Shown here piece by piece: positions 1-9,455 of a stretch of DNA of 64,000 nt (within the stretch, counting starts at the first letter, position 1; every line of letters starts with the position of its first letter). Made by a program: the position numbers and the translations under genes. Source of the DNA: Channallabes apus (Eukaryota > Chordata > Actinopteri > Siluriformes > Clariidae); NCBI GenBank assembly GCA_030522415.1, contig CM060107.1:6641347-6705346 (forward strand), in the 5' to 3' direction. Below the pieces are notes generated by a model. The model did no database searches. It was given only the letters and a program-made list of their open reading frames with translations, and was not told where the DNA came from.

Positions 1-240
1 AGAGAATCGTGATGTCAGTTACCATGAAGAAGTAAGCTGGATTTTATTGCAGCAAAAACAAAAACAGGCAAGGGGCAGTCGGAAAAGCCGTTCAATGCAC
101 ACTCCTTATATACTGCTAACTGAGGGAGTGACTCAAACAATTTCTTTCTTACATCCCTTCACCAAAACAGGCACGCATTACAGGTATCTCTTTATTTGTT
201 CTGGAAAATGCAGCCTTTGCATATTTTTTTCTGTTATCTG
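1..240 (-). mobile_element. LTR-like fragment, cut by window start
   Basis: On the minus strand this reads as the R/U5 part of a retrovirus-like LTR. A TATATAAGG box lies near 110-118, followed about 60 nt further on by an AATAAA signal near 45-50 and a CTTACTTCTTC stretch. The same order (TATA, AATAAA, CTTACTTC) occurs in the five LTRs described below, but overall similarity is weak, so this is a related or older family. No LTR end or target duplication is visible because the window starts inside it. Confidence 0.35.
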
Positions 241-685
241 ACTATTTACATAGCTTATATCATTGTTGTTAGAATTTTGTCTCCTGTTGAGGGGTCGCCA
301 AAGTGGATCATCAATTCGTACAACAACTAGGCACAGGTTTGGGACCAGCACTGCATTCAGCAGCTCAGTATTATTGGGTGTGGCAACCGACTGACAGGGG
401 GGCTCAAACACGGATCTTCAGATCTCAAACTACCAACCTAGAGGCTTAGCCACCTACCACTTCCCTATTTACGTAGTTTATATCAAATGGTTATATTTTC
501 TCCCTGTATAATCCTTATTTTTTCCTTATTTTATGTTTCTATTTTCTTTTAACTGCTTTCATAAAACTTACAAATAATAACAGAACAGCACTTAATTCCT
601 TTATACACACCCTACTTCCTGGGTCTTGGTCATCAGTTGTTCAGAGACAAAGCACGTGAAAGAAACTTTTTCTGTTAGTCATTTA
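241..685. other. no gene seen
   Basis: AT-rich sequence with no open frame that resembles a protein. It may be the U3 part of the LTR fragment to its left, but I see no boundary that proves this. Confidence 0.4.
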
Positions 686-1045
686 CAGTGGAACCTCGGA
701 CTACCAGGAACGCCGTTTACGAGTGTTTCGCAAGACAAGCAAAGATTTAAAATAAATTTTGACTTAAAAAATGAACATTGTCTTGGTTTACGAGTACCGA
801 GTATCATGTATCACGCATGCGCTTCTTGTTTTGACACCGAGCGTCACATGATCACAACTGAGGCAAAGGTTTTTCTTTCTCTTGCGCTGTGGAGTTGTGG
901 GTAATCGTCTCCCCTGCTGGATCTTAGTGCTTGCCGAGTTTCTGTGTAAGGCAGAGAGTGTGTATGTGTGTTTGTGTGGGAAGCTGAGAGGAGGAGGGGG
1001 TGGGAGGAGGGGCTGTAAAGGCGAGAGTAATCCGAGGTTCCACTG
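686..1045. mobile_element. Tigger/pogo-like MITE
   Basis: Terminal inverted repeats start CAGTGGAACCTCGGA on the left and end with its complement TCCGAGGTTCCACTG on the right. Both ends are flanked by TA (684-685 and 1046-1047). The CAGTGG-ACCTCGG end and TA target are typical of Tigger/pogo elements. At 360 bp with no transposase frame it is non-autonomous. Pieces with similar ends lie near 49250-49413 and 50695-50760. Confidence 0.75.
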
Positions 1046-1424
1046 TACTTCTTCAGTATTTCATCGTGTTCATGTCTCATGTCTAATCATGCCCCCTTTG
1101 TCATGTCTAATCTTGCCCCCTTTCTACTTGCTTCTACCTAAGTGCCCCTGCAACAGTATGGATGCTGTGGACCTCAGTTCCTCTTAGCCCACTGTTAAAC
1201 TTCTTTCTTCATGGAAAAGCATCTTGGTATAGTGTAAAGTCCCTTGTTCATTGTATTTATATTTCTTATCTGGGTCGAGGCCCCTCACCTTATCATGCAG
1301 GTATTGTGTTCACCGTCATGTGTGAGAGAAAGTACCTCACTTTCCCTGTACTCTCTGTGTCTTTCAATCCAGCAAACCTTAGTTTATATGATTGTATATG
1401 ACATGTGAATATATTTGGTACATA
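1046..1424. other. no gene seen
   Basis: Sequence between two mobile elements. Short open frames exist but none resembles a known protein. Confidence 0.4.
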
Positions 1425-2189
1425 TAGGTGCATCTCAATAAATTAAGATATCACCGAAAAGTTTATTTATTTCAATAATTCAATAAAAAAAAGTTAAATA
1501 TATAGATTCAGTACACAGACAGATATATTTATTTTAATTTTGATGATTACAGCTAATGAAAACCCAGAATTCAATATATCAGAAAAATGTAATATTGTGA
1601 AAAAGTTTAATATTGGAGACTCATGGTGTCACACTCTAATCAGATAATTAACTCAAAATACCCGCAAGGTTGTCCTGAGCCTTTAAATGGTCTCTCAGTC
1701 GTCCACAAAAGGTCATTGCTAAAGTAGCTGTGCCTGGTTACAGAGTGCTGTATCCAAGCACATTAATGGAAACTTGAATAGAAAGACAAAATGTGGTTAA
1801 AAAAAAAAAAACACAACAACAGGGATAACTGCAGCCTTAAGAGAATTGTAAGCCTATTCAAGAATTTGGGGGAGATTCACAATGAGTGGACTACTAGACT
1901 ACGACTACTACAGTGTTTCCAGAGCCACGACACACAGTATGCAGAACATGGGCAACTGTCGCATTCCTTGCGTCAAACCACTCTCGACCCAGAGACAACC
2001 TCAGAGGCATCTTACCTGGGTTAAGGACAAAAAGGCCTTGACTGTTGCTTAGTTGGCCATAGCCCTCTTTTCAGATTAAAGTACATTTTGCATTTCATTT
2101 GGAAATCAAGGTCTCAGAGGCTGACAGAAAACAGGAGAGGCACAGAATCCAAGTTGCTTGAAGTCCAATGTAAACTTTGCAGAGTCAGT

Positions 2190-3150
2190 GGTGGTTTGGG
2201 GTGATGTCATCTGCTGGTGTTCGTCCACCGTGTTTTATCAGGTTCAAAATCAGCACAGCCGTCTACCATGACGTTTTAGAGTACTTCATGCTTTTCTCTG
2301 CTGACCAGCTTTATGGAGATGCTGATGTCAGTTTCTAGCACAACTTGGCACTTGCCCACACTGCCAAAAGTACTCATACCTGGTTTAAGGACCAGGCAGA
2401 GGTGGAAAGAGTAATAAAAATTTTTACTTAAGTGAAAGTACTGTTACTTTAATGAACTTTTACTGAAGTACAAGTAAAGTTACCCTTATAAAAATCTACT
2501 CAAGTAAAAGTTATTGAGTTTTTTTTTTCTTTACAGCAGGGGTGGGATGGGGGATGGAACACACTTGCATAAGTGTTCCCTTTGTTGTGCTTGAAATCAA
2601 AGTAGTCGCTTAAATATGGCCAGGGGTTTGATTCATAAGAATTTGTTGCCATTTCACTTTCAGCTGTGTCTGCATCACTGGCATCTGTGTTGTCCGTCTC
2701 CATCGTTCTTGTGAATTTAGCGAAGTTTGGTCTCCATCCATCAATCAATCAGTGCAGTGGTTTTCAGGGGGGGGGGGCAATTTTTTTTCCTTCCCTGTTG
2801 TATTATTTGTATTATTTTTCATTTTTCATTATTAAGTAAAAGTAAAATTACAGATTTTAAAAACTACTTTAAAAAGTAGAAGTACACAAAAATCTACTCA
2901 ATTTCAGTAATGCGAGTAAATGTAATTCATTACTTTCCACCTCTGGGACTATGATATCCCTTTGCTCGATTGGCCAGAAAACTCGCCCGACGTAGAAGAG
3001 CTTGAAGGCCACTATCAGAGCAACCTGGCTTCCATATCACCTCAGCAGTGTCACAGACTGATCGCTGTCATGTCACCCCACATTGCAGCAGTAATTCAGG
3101 CAAAAGGGTGCCCTGACCATGTATTGAGAGCTGAACATACCATTCAGTAA
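2190..3150 (+). pseudogene. Tc1-like transposase remnant, split by insertion
   Basis: The left part, about 2190-2396, resembles the central DDE region of Tc1-like transposases. The right part (2946-3150) contains LDWPENSPD, where the normal family motif is SPDLNPIEN, and then a C-terminal stretch ending at a TAA. The usual LNPIEN residues read VEELEG here, so the third acidic catalytic site is lost or a segment has been deleted. The 549-bp insertion separates the halves. Not functional. Confidence 0.7.
2397..2945. mobile_element. hAT-like MITE nested in the Tc1 relic
   Basis: The ends are CAGAGGTGGAAAG and, inverted, CTTTCCACCTCTG. The flanks ggaccagg (2389-2396) and ggactatg (2946-2953) match at 6 of 8 positions, as expected for an aged 8-bp hAT target duplication. 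Subterminal motifs of the type ACTTTTACT and AAGTAAAAGT repeat in both orientations. No transposase coding. A related patch lies at 58575-58735. Confidence 0.75.
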
Positions 3151-3462
3151 TTAAATATTTCTGTGTTAAAAAACTTTATTTTTTTTTTACTATTGGTCTT
3201 ATTTTTATATTATTTATTAAGTATTTTTTAATTCTAAGATGCGAATTTTAGGTTTTCATTAGCTGTAAGTCATAATCATCAAATTGAAAGAAATAAACAC
3301 TTGAAATATACAGTATGTGTGTAATAAATCTATAAAATATAAAAGTTTCATTTTTTTTATTGAATTAGAGAAATAAAAAAACTTTTCTATGATATTCTAA
3401 TTCATTGAGATGCACCTGTATATGATTAAATATATTTACCTAGAAGTGTATTGGTGCCGATA

Positions 3463-4744
3463 TTTTAAGAACAAGGTTGTGCAGATGTGCAGAGCTGTGG
3501 CAAAATTACACAGGCATAAAGCTAATGAGCCATACAATGAAGCTGTGGGAAAGAGTAGTGGAATTTAGGTTAAGGGTAGAGGTGAGCATTTGTGAGAAGA
3601 AATATGGTTTTATGCCTAGAAAGAGTACATCAGATGCAGTACTTGCTTTGAGGATGCTGGGGGAGAAGTACAGAGAAGGTAATAAAGAGTTGCATTGTGT
3701 CTTTGTAGATTTAGAGAAAGCGTACGACAGGGTGCCGAGAGAGGAGCTGTGGTGTTGTATGAGGAAGTCTGGAGTGGCAGAGAAGTATGTTAGAGTGGTG
3801 CAGGACATGTACTGTATGAGAGTTGTAAGACAGTGGTGAGATGTGCTGTAGGTGTGACAGAAGAGTTCAAGGTGGAGGTGGGTCTGCATCAAGGATCGGC
3901 TCTAAGCCCCTTTTTGTTTGCCCAGATGAGGTTAGACAGGAGTCTCCATGGACTATGATGTTTGCAGATGACATTGAGCTTTGTAGCGAGAGCAGGGAAC
4001 AGGTGGAAGAAGATTTGGAGAGGTGGAGGTATGCTCTGGAAAGCAGAGGAATGAAGGTTAGCCGAAGCAAGACGGAATACATGTGTGTGAATGAGAAGAA
4101 CCCAAGAGGAACGGTGAGGATACAGGGAGCAGAGGTAAAGAAGGTGTAGGATTTTAAGTACTTAGGGTCAACGGTCCAGAGCAATGGAGAGTGTGGAAAG
4201 GAGGTGAAGAGGCAGGTACAGGCAGGTTTGAATGGGTGGAGAAAAGTGTCAGGTGTGTTGTGCGATAAAAGAGTATCGGCGAGAATGAAAGGAAAGGTGT
4301 ACAGGACAGTGCTGAGACCAGCGATGCTCTAAGGCTTAGAGACAGTGGCACTGAAGAAAAGACAGGAGGCAGAGTTGGAGGTAGCAGAGCTGAAGATGTT
4401 GAGGTTCTCCTTGGGAGTGACAAGGATGGATAGGATCAAGAATGAGTTCATCAGAGGGACAACCCATGTGAGATGTTTTGGAGATAAAGTCAGAGAGGCC
4501 AGATTGAGGTGGTTTGGACATGTTCAGAGGAGAGATGGTGAATATATCGGTAGAAGGATGCTGAGGTTGGAACTGCCAGGCAGGAGGTCTAGAGGAAGAC
4601 CAAAGAGGAGATTTATGGATGCAGTGAGAGAGGACATGAAGTTAGTTGGTGTGAGAGAAGAGGATGCAGAGGATAGGGTTAGATGGAGGCAGATGATCGC
4701 TGTGGCGACCCCTGAAAGGGAACAGCCGAAAGACAAAGAAGAAA
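3463..4744 (+). pseudogene. RTE-clade LINE fragment (reverse transcriptase 3' part)
   Basis: The plus-strand frames give a reverse transcriptase in order: a [11 protein letters not shown] stretch, [12 protein letters not shown], then [13 protein letters not shown] (catalytic motif A), then MMFADDIEL (motif C with the ADD triplet), then the C-terminal domain with RWFGHVQRRD and GRRSRGRPKRRF. This is the RTE clade. The frame is broken by several shifts between 3840 and 3900, an in-frame TAG at 4147-4149 and a TAA at 4330-4332. The 5' half with the endonuclease is missing. The sequence ends in GCTGTGGCGACCCCTGAAAG followed by a short A-rich tail, a typical RTE 3' end. Dead copy. Confidence 0.9.
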
Positions 4745-4826
4745 ACCTAAAAACATTGTATCAGGAATCATGCAGCCCCAGGATCAACACAGTTTCACTT
4801 CATAAATCATATCAACAATAACTAAC

Positions 4827-4989
4827 CTCTTAACAGCTTCTTTGTAAGGCGTATCAGCCAACACAAGCTCAAAGCTCTCAGTGAGAGTTTTCCCAGTTCT
4901 CCTTTATCCGAAGTCGAGATCACAGCAATCATCGAGTTCACCTGTTGGCCAGGATTGCTTGTGATGCCGGGATTGTCGTGGAAATGTAC
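4827..4989 (-). other. possible orphan exon (163 nt), function unknown
   Basis: On the minus strand a pyrimidine-rich acceptor (TTTTTTCAG) precedes 4989 and a GTTAGT donor follows 4827. One frame is open for the full 163 nt and starts VHFHDNPGITSNPGQQVN. I do not recognise the protein. No partner exon is visible: the next 1.3 kb on that strand is the LINE fragment. It could be a real exon of a gene outside the window, a pseudogene piece, or chance. Confidence 0.25.
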
Positions 4990-5363
4990 CTGAAAAAACG
5001 AGTCAAAGGTTCAGAATAGGACTGCCGAGGTTTTTTTCCCGGCAGAGCAAATAAATATGAGGCACAAACACTTCAAAGATAGTTGAAAACTTCTTTAACT
5101 CTAACTGATGCAGTAAGCAGCTTCACATTTCTTAAATAATCATGATGAAGACATATGCTATGCCCATGGAAAGATGTTACTCTGTTTCTAATCACATACT
5201 TTACTCTGAATGACAAACCCGAAATAAAGTCAGAATGCTTTATTGCAGCAGGCCGCAAACACCACAGCATTGGAAAATAAGGCACATCAGTGACACCCTT
5301 CCTCAGGAAAAACAACCTACAGGAGAAGCAGCTGCTGTCAGGCTACCGCTGCTACATTGAGAG
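4990..5363. other. no gene seen
   Basis: Non-repetitive sequence between the possible exon and a truncated LTR. No supported feature. Confidence 0.4.
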
Positions 5364-6023
5364 TGTGGGAGATAATTCTTCCACCTGTTGATGTTGCCTT
5401 CAGTTTAAAATATCAGACATTTAATAAACTACTTAAAAAGAGAATTAACGAAGATTTCAGACTCCATGCAGAGCTGGATGAAATAAGACAGGATTTTATT
5501 GCAGCAATAAGAACCCAGATGAGCCAGCTTAGCAATGCTTAGGATAAAAGTCCAAGCAGTACCAAGAGCAGACTGAATTCACAGTGAAAAGCATGCTCCT
5601 TTTATACAGTTCATGAGGGGAGGAGAAAACACATAGTCTCCTCCCCTGTAAATTCATTTGTTGACAACAGCAAATATTAACCCATTATAGTCCAGTTTCT
5701 GCCAAAAATCTTTTACATTATAATTACACCTCATCATGACTCCTCCCTGCACTTATCTGACCCCTCCCATGCTTGTAACTTTTTTCCTTTATAATTCATT
5801 TTCTTTAATTATTATTTTCTATTATCTTTACACTTTTCTTATCTTTTTATAAAAAATATAGGGGTGGCGCCTTTTCAAGGCATTTTCCTCATTTTTCTTT
5901 GGTTTGTTCTTCATTTCTCAAGAGACCAGCCATGGGTAAGCAGCTCCGTTGCACTTTTTTATTTATTTGACTTATTTTACCCAATTCAATAGTTTTATAC
6001 ACTTTATTCTATTTCATAGCTAA
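5364..6023 (-). mobile_element. LTR copy D, truncated (antisense-ORF LTR family)
   Basis: Minus-strand LTR of the family seen at 19780, 23278, 38242 and 42396. It keeps the TGTGGGAGA end, the AATAAA-like polyA region (complement near 5494-5500) and the TATA box (complement CCTTTTATAC near 5599). On the plus strand it keeps the antisense promoter-like TATAAAAAA (5848) and ATG GGTAAG (5932). Similarity stops at 6023 inside the short antisense intron/exon boundary, so the far half is deleted. Confidence 0.8.
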
Positions 6024-6963
6024 CTGTGGCTTCACCTACTTATAACGCGGTTCAGCGGTCGTTTGACCGCCTATTGTTTTGAATGGGAAGCTGTTGCTGA
6101 CACACAATGATCGCTAGATGGCGCCATTCACTCAAAGCAAATAGTTTAGCTCCAAGATAAACTTGCACAATGCACCATTCATTCCCACGTTGATAATCAG
6201 CGGTATTTTTTTTTCATATCCAACTGAGAAAACCTACTACAGAATCTTTAAGGGGACAACGGAAGAGAAAAAAATGGCAGAAGAAAAAAAACAAGTCATA
6301 TTTTGTATTATAACCCAAAGTTTTTGGCATTACTTTTTTCTGCCGTTTTTTCTCCTCCTTTGTCCATTTAGGGGCTTCATATTATAACAAAAAGGAAAGC
6401 TGTACTTAATTTTATATCGTTTTGAGAAAATCCATTAGTTCGTTCATTTTATTTGAAGCTTCTGAAACTTGGGATGTTTTTTTTTTTTTGGTTAGATTAG
6501 TTCTGAACTCGCTTCCATGAAACTATCACTAAAACAATGTACTGAGCCCTCCTGAGGATATAAAGCTTTATTACCATTTTCCATTTTATATATATATATA
6601 TATATAAGCTACCACAGCAGATAATAAACTATGGTGTGTCATAACCGAAGCAAACACCACGATTATGCCTCGTTTCGTTCGACGGGAACGTGGTTCACTT
6701 GGCCGCGGTGTATTATAAACCTGTGGAATGTTTCACTGTTTATGCTCACATAAGAGGAATAAAAGCGAGTGAAATGTGGAAATGATGTGTGGCAACTCAA
6801 TGAGAACTAAAGCAAAGATTTCGGTAACTCCACTGAGTGTAACATCTGCATAGTGACACTGAACATCTTCACTTTTCCGTTTACCTCTGAAAAAAAAAGC
6901 TGTATTTTGTTTGTTTATATTTAGAATTTTTATAACAGTAGAAGAAGTACGTGCGAGCACACA

Positions 6964-7016
<53 letters not shown>

Positions 7017-7433
7017 ACCTCCCTTGAGCCCTTCGTGAAGTTTAGTTTAGCACAAACACACAAAAAAAACAGAAAAGTCATTTCTGGTAAATCAACTGCA
7101 TATGTAGTTTATTTACAGTAATTCATAAAAAAATGAATATACATTGTACAGTACACGGTAAACACGAGAAAGATTACAAAAAACAAACAGTGTCTACTTT
7201 ATAAACAGCTTACTATGTGCGTCGAGATGCTGAAATCCCTTGCATGTTGCCGTTCCATTTTGTACTTCCAAGTGGAGAGATATTTGACCGATAGCCTAGA
7301 ACAAAAGATCTATAGGTGTGATCACAACCCCCTCCGACCGACCGTGCCATCAATCACTGACCACCTCAGAAGTTCCCTCCAATGTATGGCTGCAATACTT
7401 GTTTTGCAAGTATTTTTAACACCATTCAAATGC
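6024..7433. other. no gene; microsatellites
   Basis: No protein-like frame. A short (TA)n lies at 6587-6606 and a (CA)n of about 45 bp at 6959-7011. Open frames of alternating Cys-Val on the minus strand at 6733-7081 are only the translated CA repeat. A short inverted repeat GCGGTC/GACCGC lies near 6054-6071. Confidence 0.5.
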
Positions 7434-7569
7434 TTACAATTCGTCTAGATTTCTAGCAGATGCCATACGTTTTGTTCCCTGAACATCTGCCGACTTGATT
7501 TTCATTTGCTTACGAACACAAGTTCCATTCAACATTGTGAATTTTGCCCATGATGCTTGCATCGCTTTA

Positions 7570-8046
7570 TTAACATTCCAAGCATAGCTTTGGTGCATTC
7601 TTTGAGCATTTGCCACAGACAAGCCGCTTACAGGTCTGGCAGATATAAGAGGTTTTGTTCCCTGCACATCTGCCAATCTGACACTGCCTCCTTTTCGCAG
7701 GTGGAGAAGGAGTTTCAGGTAAAGGTCGCTTGCATACCATTGCCCTTGCCCCTTCTGCCCTTGCCGTTTTCTGGTGCGCACATAGTTCCTTTACCAACTC
7801 CAGAATAAATCTCCTCCTGCTTATGGTCACATTCATACACTGTTTATATAGAATATGTGCATTAATTGCCGCCAGGTCTAGGAGGTTGTAAAACACAGCC
7901 ACAGGCCAGCGCCGGGTGCCTCCCTTTACTGAATACAGCCGCGCCATTTGATCCATAACATCAACGCCAACTTTAATGCTGTTGTAGTAGGAAATTGTTT
8001 CAGGCAGTTTCTTTTCACCATTATCAGTTGAAACTGCCTGATGCAT
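7570..8046 (-). pseudogene. piggyBac-type transposase, C-terminal fragment
   Basis: The 158-codon minus-strand frame contains YYNSIKVGVDVMDQMARLYS and then GGTRRWPVAVFYNLLDLAAIN, both characteristic of the C-terminal part of piggyBac transposases. It ends in a cysteine-rich domain with repeated C-x2-C pairs (CQTCKRLVCGKC), the DNA-binding domain of this family. The N-terminal two thirds, including the catalytic Asp residues, are absent, and no terminal repeats with TTAA flanks are visible. A dead 3' fragment; the domain itself is undamaged. Confidence 0.85.
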
Positions 8047-8339
8047 TGTGCTCAGAATGCATACATTCTTCTTTCATTTTGCCTGATAAATCGTGAGCGT
8101 GGCCTTTCCAGCCTTCAACAACCTACCGCGGTGAAGTTAGTTTGATATTCAGACATTCGACAGACATTCGGAAGCGGTATTTTAGGGACCGTCGGCAAAT
8201 TTCTGTCCAAATGAAAAGCGAAAGTACTTTTTAATTACCTGGCTACGTGCCCCAGTTATTCTAATTTATTATTAAACATACAAATGCAATGCATACTGCT
8301 TTTGTTTATTATTAATTGTTGAATTAATAGATAATATTA

Positions 8340-9455
8340 ATTCAACATAAAAACGCTATTAAAAAAACGCTATTTTTTCAATAGCTTCTAGGTCATGTGA
8401 CCTGGCGACCCCAAACTGGTACCAAAATAATGAGATTTGAGACCCACAAAAGGTACACCTGACTTTATCCCAAGATATGTCTTCATTTAGTTTAATTTTT
8501 TTTTTTTATTAAAAAAAATGCTATTTCTTCAATAGCTTCTAGGTCATGTGACCTGGTCACCCCAAACTTGTACCAAAATAATCAGACCTGAGACCCCCAA
8601 AAGGTACACCTGATTTTATCCCAAGAAATGTCTTAATTTATTTTTATTTTATTTTTTATGTGAAAAATAATGCTATTTCTTCAATAGCTTCTAGGTCATG
8701 TGACCTGGTCACCCCAAAAGGGTACCAAAATAAACACATCTGAGATCCCCAAAAGGTACACCTGACTTTATCCCAAGATATGTCTTCATTTAGTTTTATT
8801 TAATTTTTTATGTGAAAAAAATCGTATTTCTTCAATAGCTTCTAGGTCATGTGACCTGGTCACCGCAAAAGGGTACCAAAATAATCAAATCTGAGACCCC
8901 CAAAAGGTACACCTGACTTTATCCCAAGATATGTCTTAATTTAGTTTTATTTATTTTTTTATTTAAAAAAAATGCTATTTCTTCAATAGCTTCTAGGTCA
9001 TGTGACCTGGTCACCCCAAACTTGTACCAAAATAATCAGACCTGAGACCCCCAAAAGGTACACCTGATTTTATCCCAAGAAATGTCTTAATTTATTTTTA
9101 TTTTATTTTTTATGTGAAAAATAATGCTATTTCTTCAATAGCTTCTAGGTCATGTGACCTGGTCACCCCAAAAGGGTACCAAAATAAACACATCTGAGAT
9201 CCCCAAAAGGTACACCTGACTTTATCCCAAGATATGTCTTCATTTAGTTTTATTTTATTTTTTATGTGAAAAAAATGCTATTTCTTCAATAGCTTCTAGG
9301 TCATGTGACCTGGTCACCGCAAAAGGGTACCAAAATAAACACATCTGAGATCCCCAAAAGGTACACCTGACTTTATCCCAAGATATGTCTTCATTTAGTT
9401 TTATTTTATTTTTTATGTGAAAAAAATGCTATTTCTTCAATAGCTTCTAGGTCAC
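8340..9455. repeat. 151-bp tandem satellite array, eight units
   Basis: The motif ATAGCTTCTAGGTC recurs at 8381, 8532, 8684, 8835, 8986, 9138, 9289 and 9440, a period of 151-152 bp. Units 2 and 5 share CTTGTACC and CAGACCTGAG, units 3 and 6 share AAACACATCTGAG, and units 4 and 7 share CCGCAAAAGGG, so the array has a three-unit (about 454-bp) higher-order period. The first seven units carry AGGTCATGTGACCT. The eighth is cut and runs into retroviral pol sequence at 9455. Confidence 0.95.

Larger units (their letters stand above)
1425..3418 (+). mobile_element. Tc1/mariner relic, interrupted by a hAT-like MITE
   Basis: The ends form an inverted repeat around GGTGCATCTCAAT, flanked by TA at 1423-1424 and 3419-3420. 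About 2.0 kb long; subtracting the nested element at 2397-2945 leaves roughly 1.45 kb, a normal Tc1 size. Inside, transposase-like sequence reads on the plus strand but is broken by stops and shifts. The SPD motif of the third catalytic region survives just right of the nested insertion. Confidence 0.8.

Noticed and set aside
3477..4821. Several open frames with reverse-transcriptase motifs, as a possible host gene
   Set aside because: They are pieces of one RTE LINE in different frames with stops between them and a typical RTE 3' end.
6733..7081. Cys-Val repeat proteins
   Set aside because: Translation of a (CA)n tract.
8340..9455. CRISPR-like array
   Set aside because: Units are contiguous 151-bp repeats without distinct spacers, in a vertebrate genome; it is a satellite.
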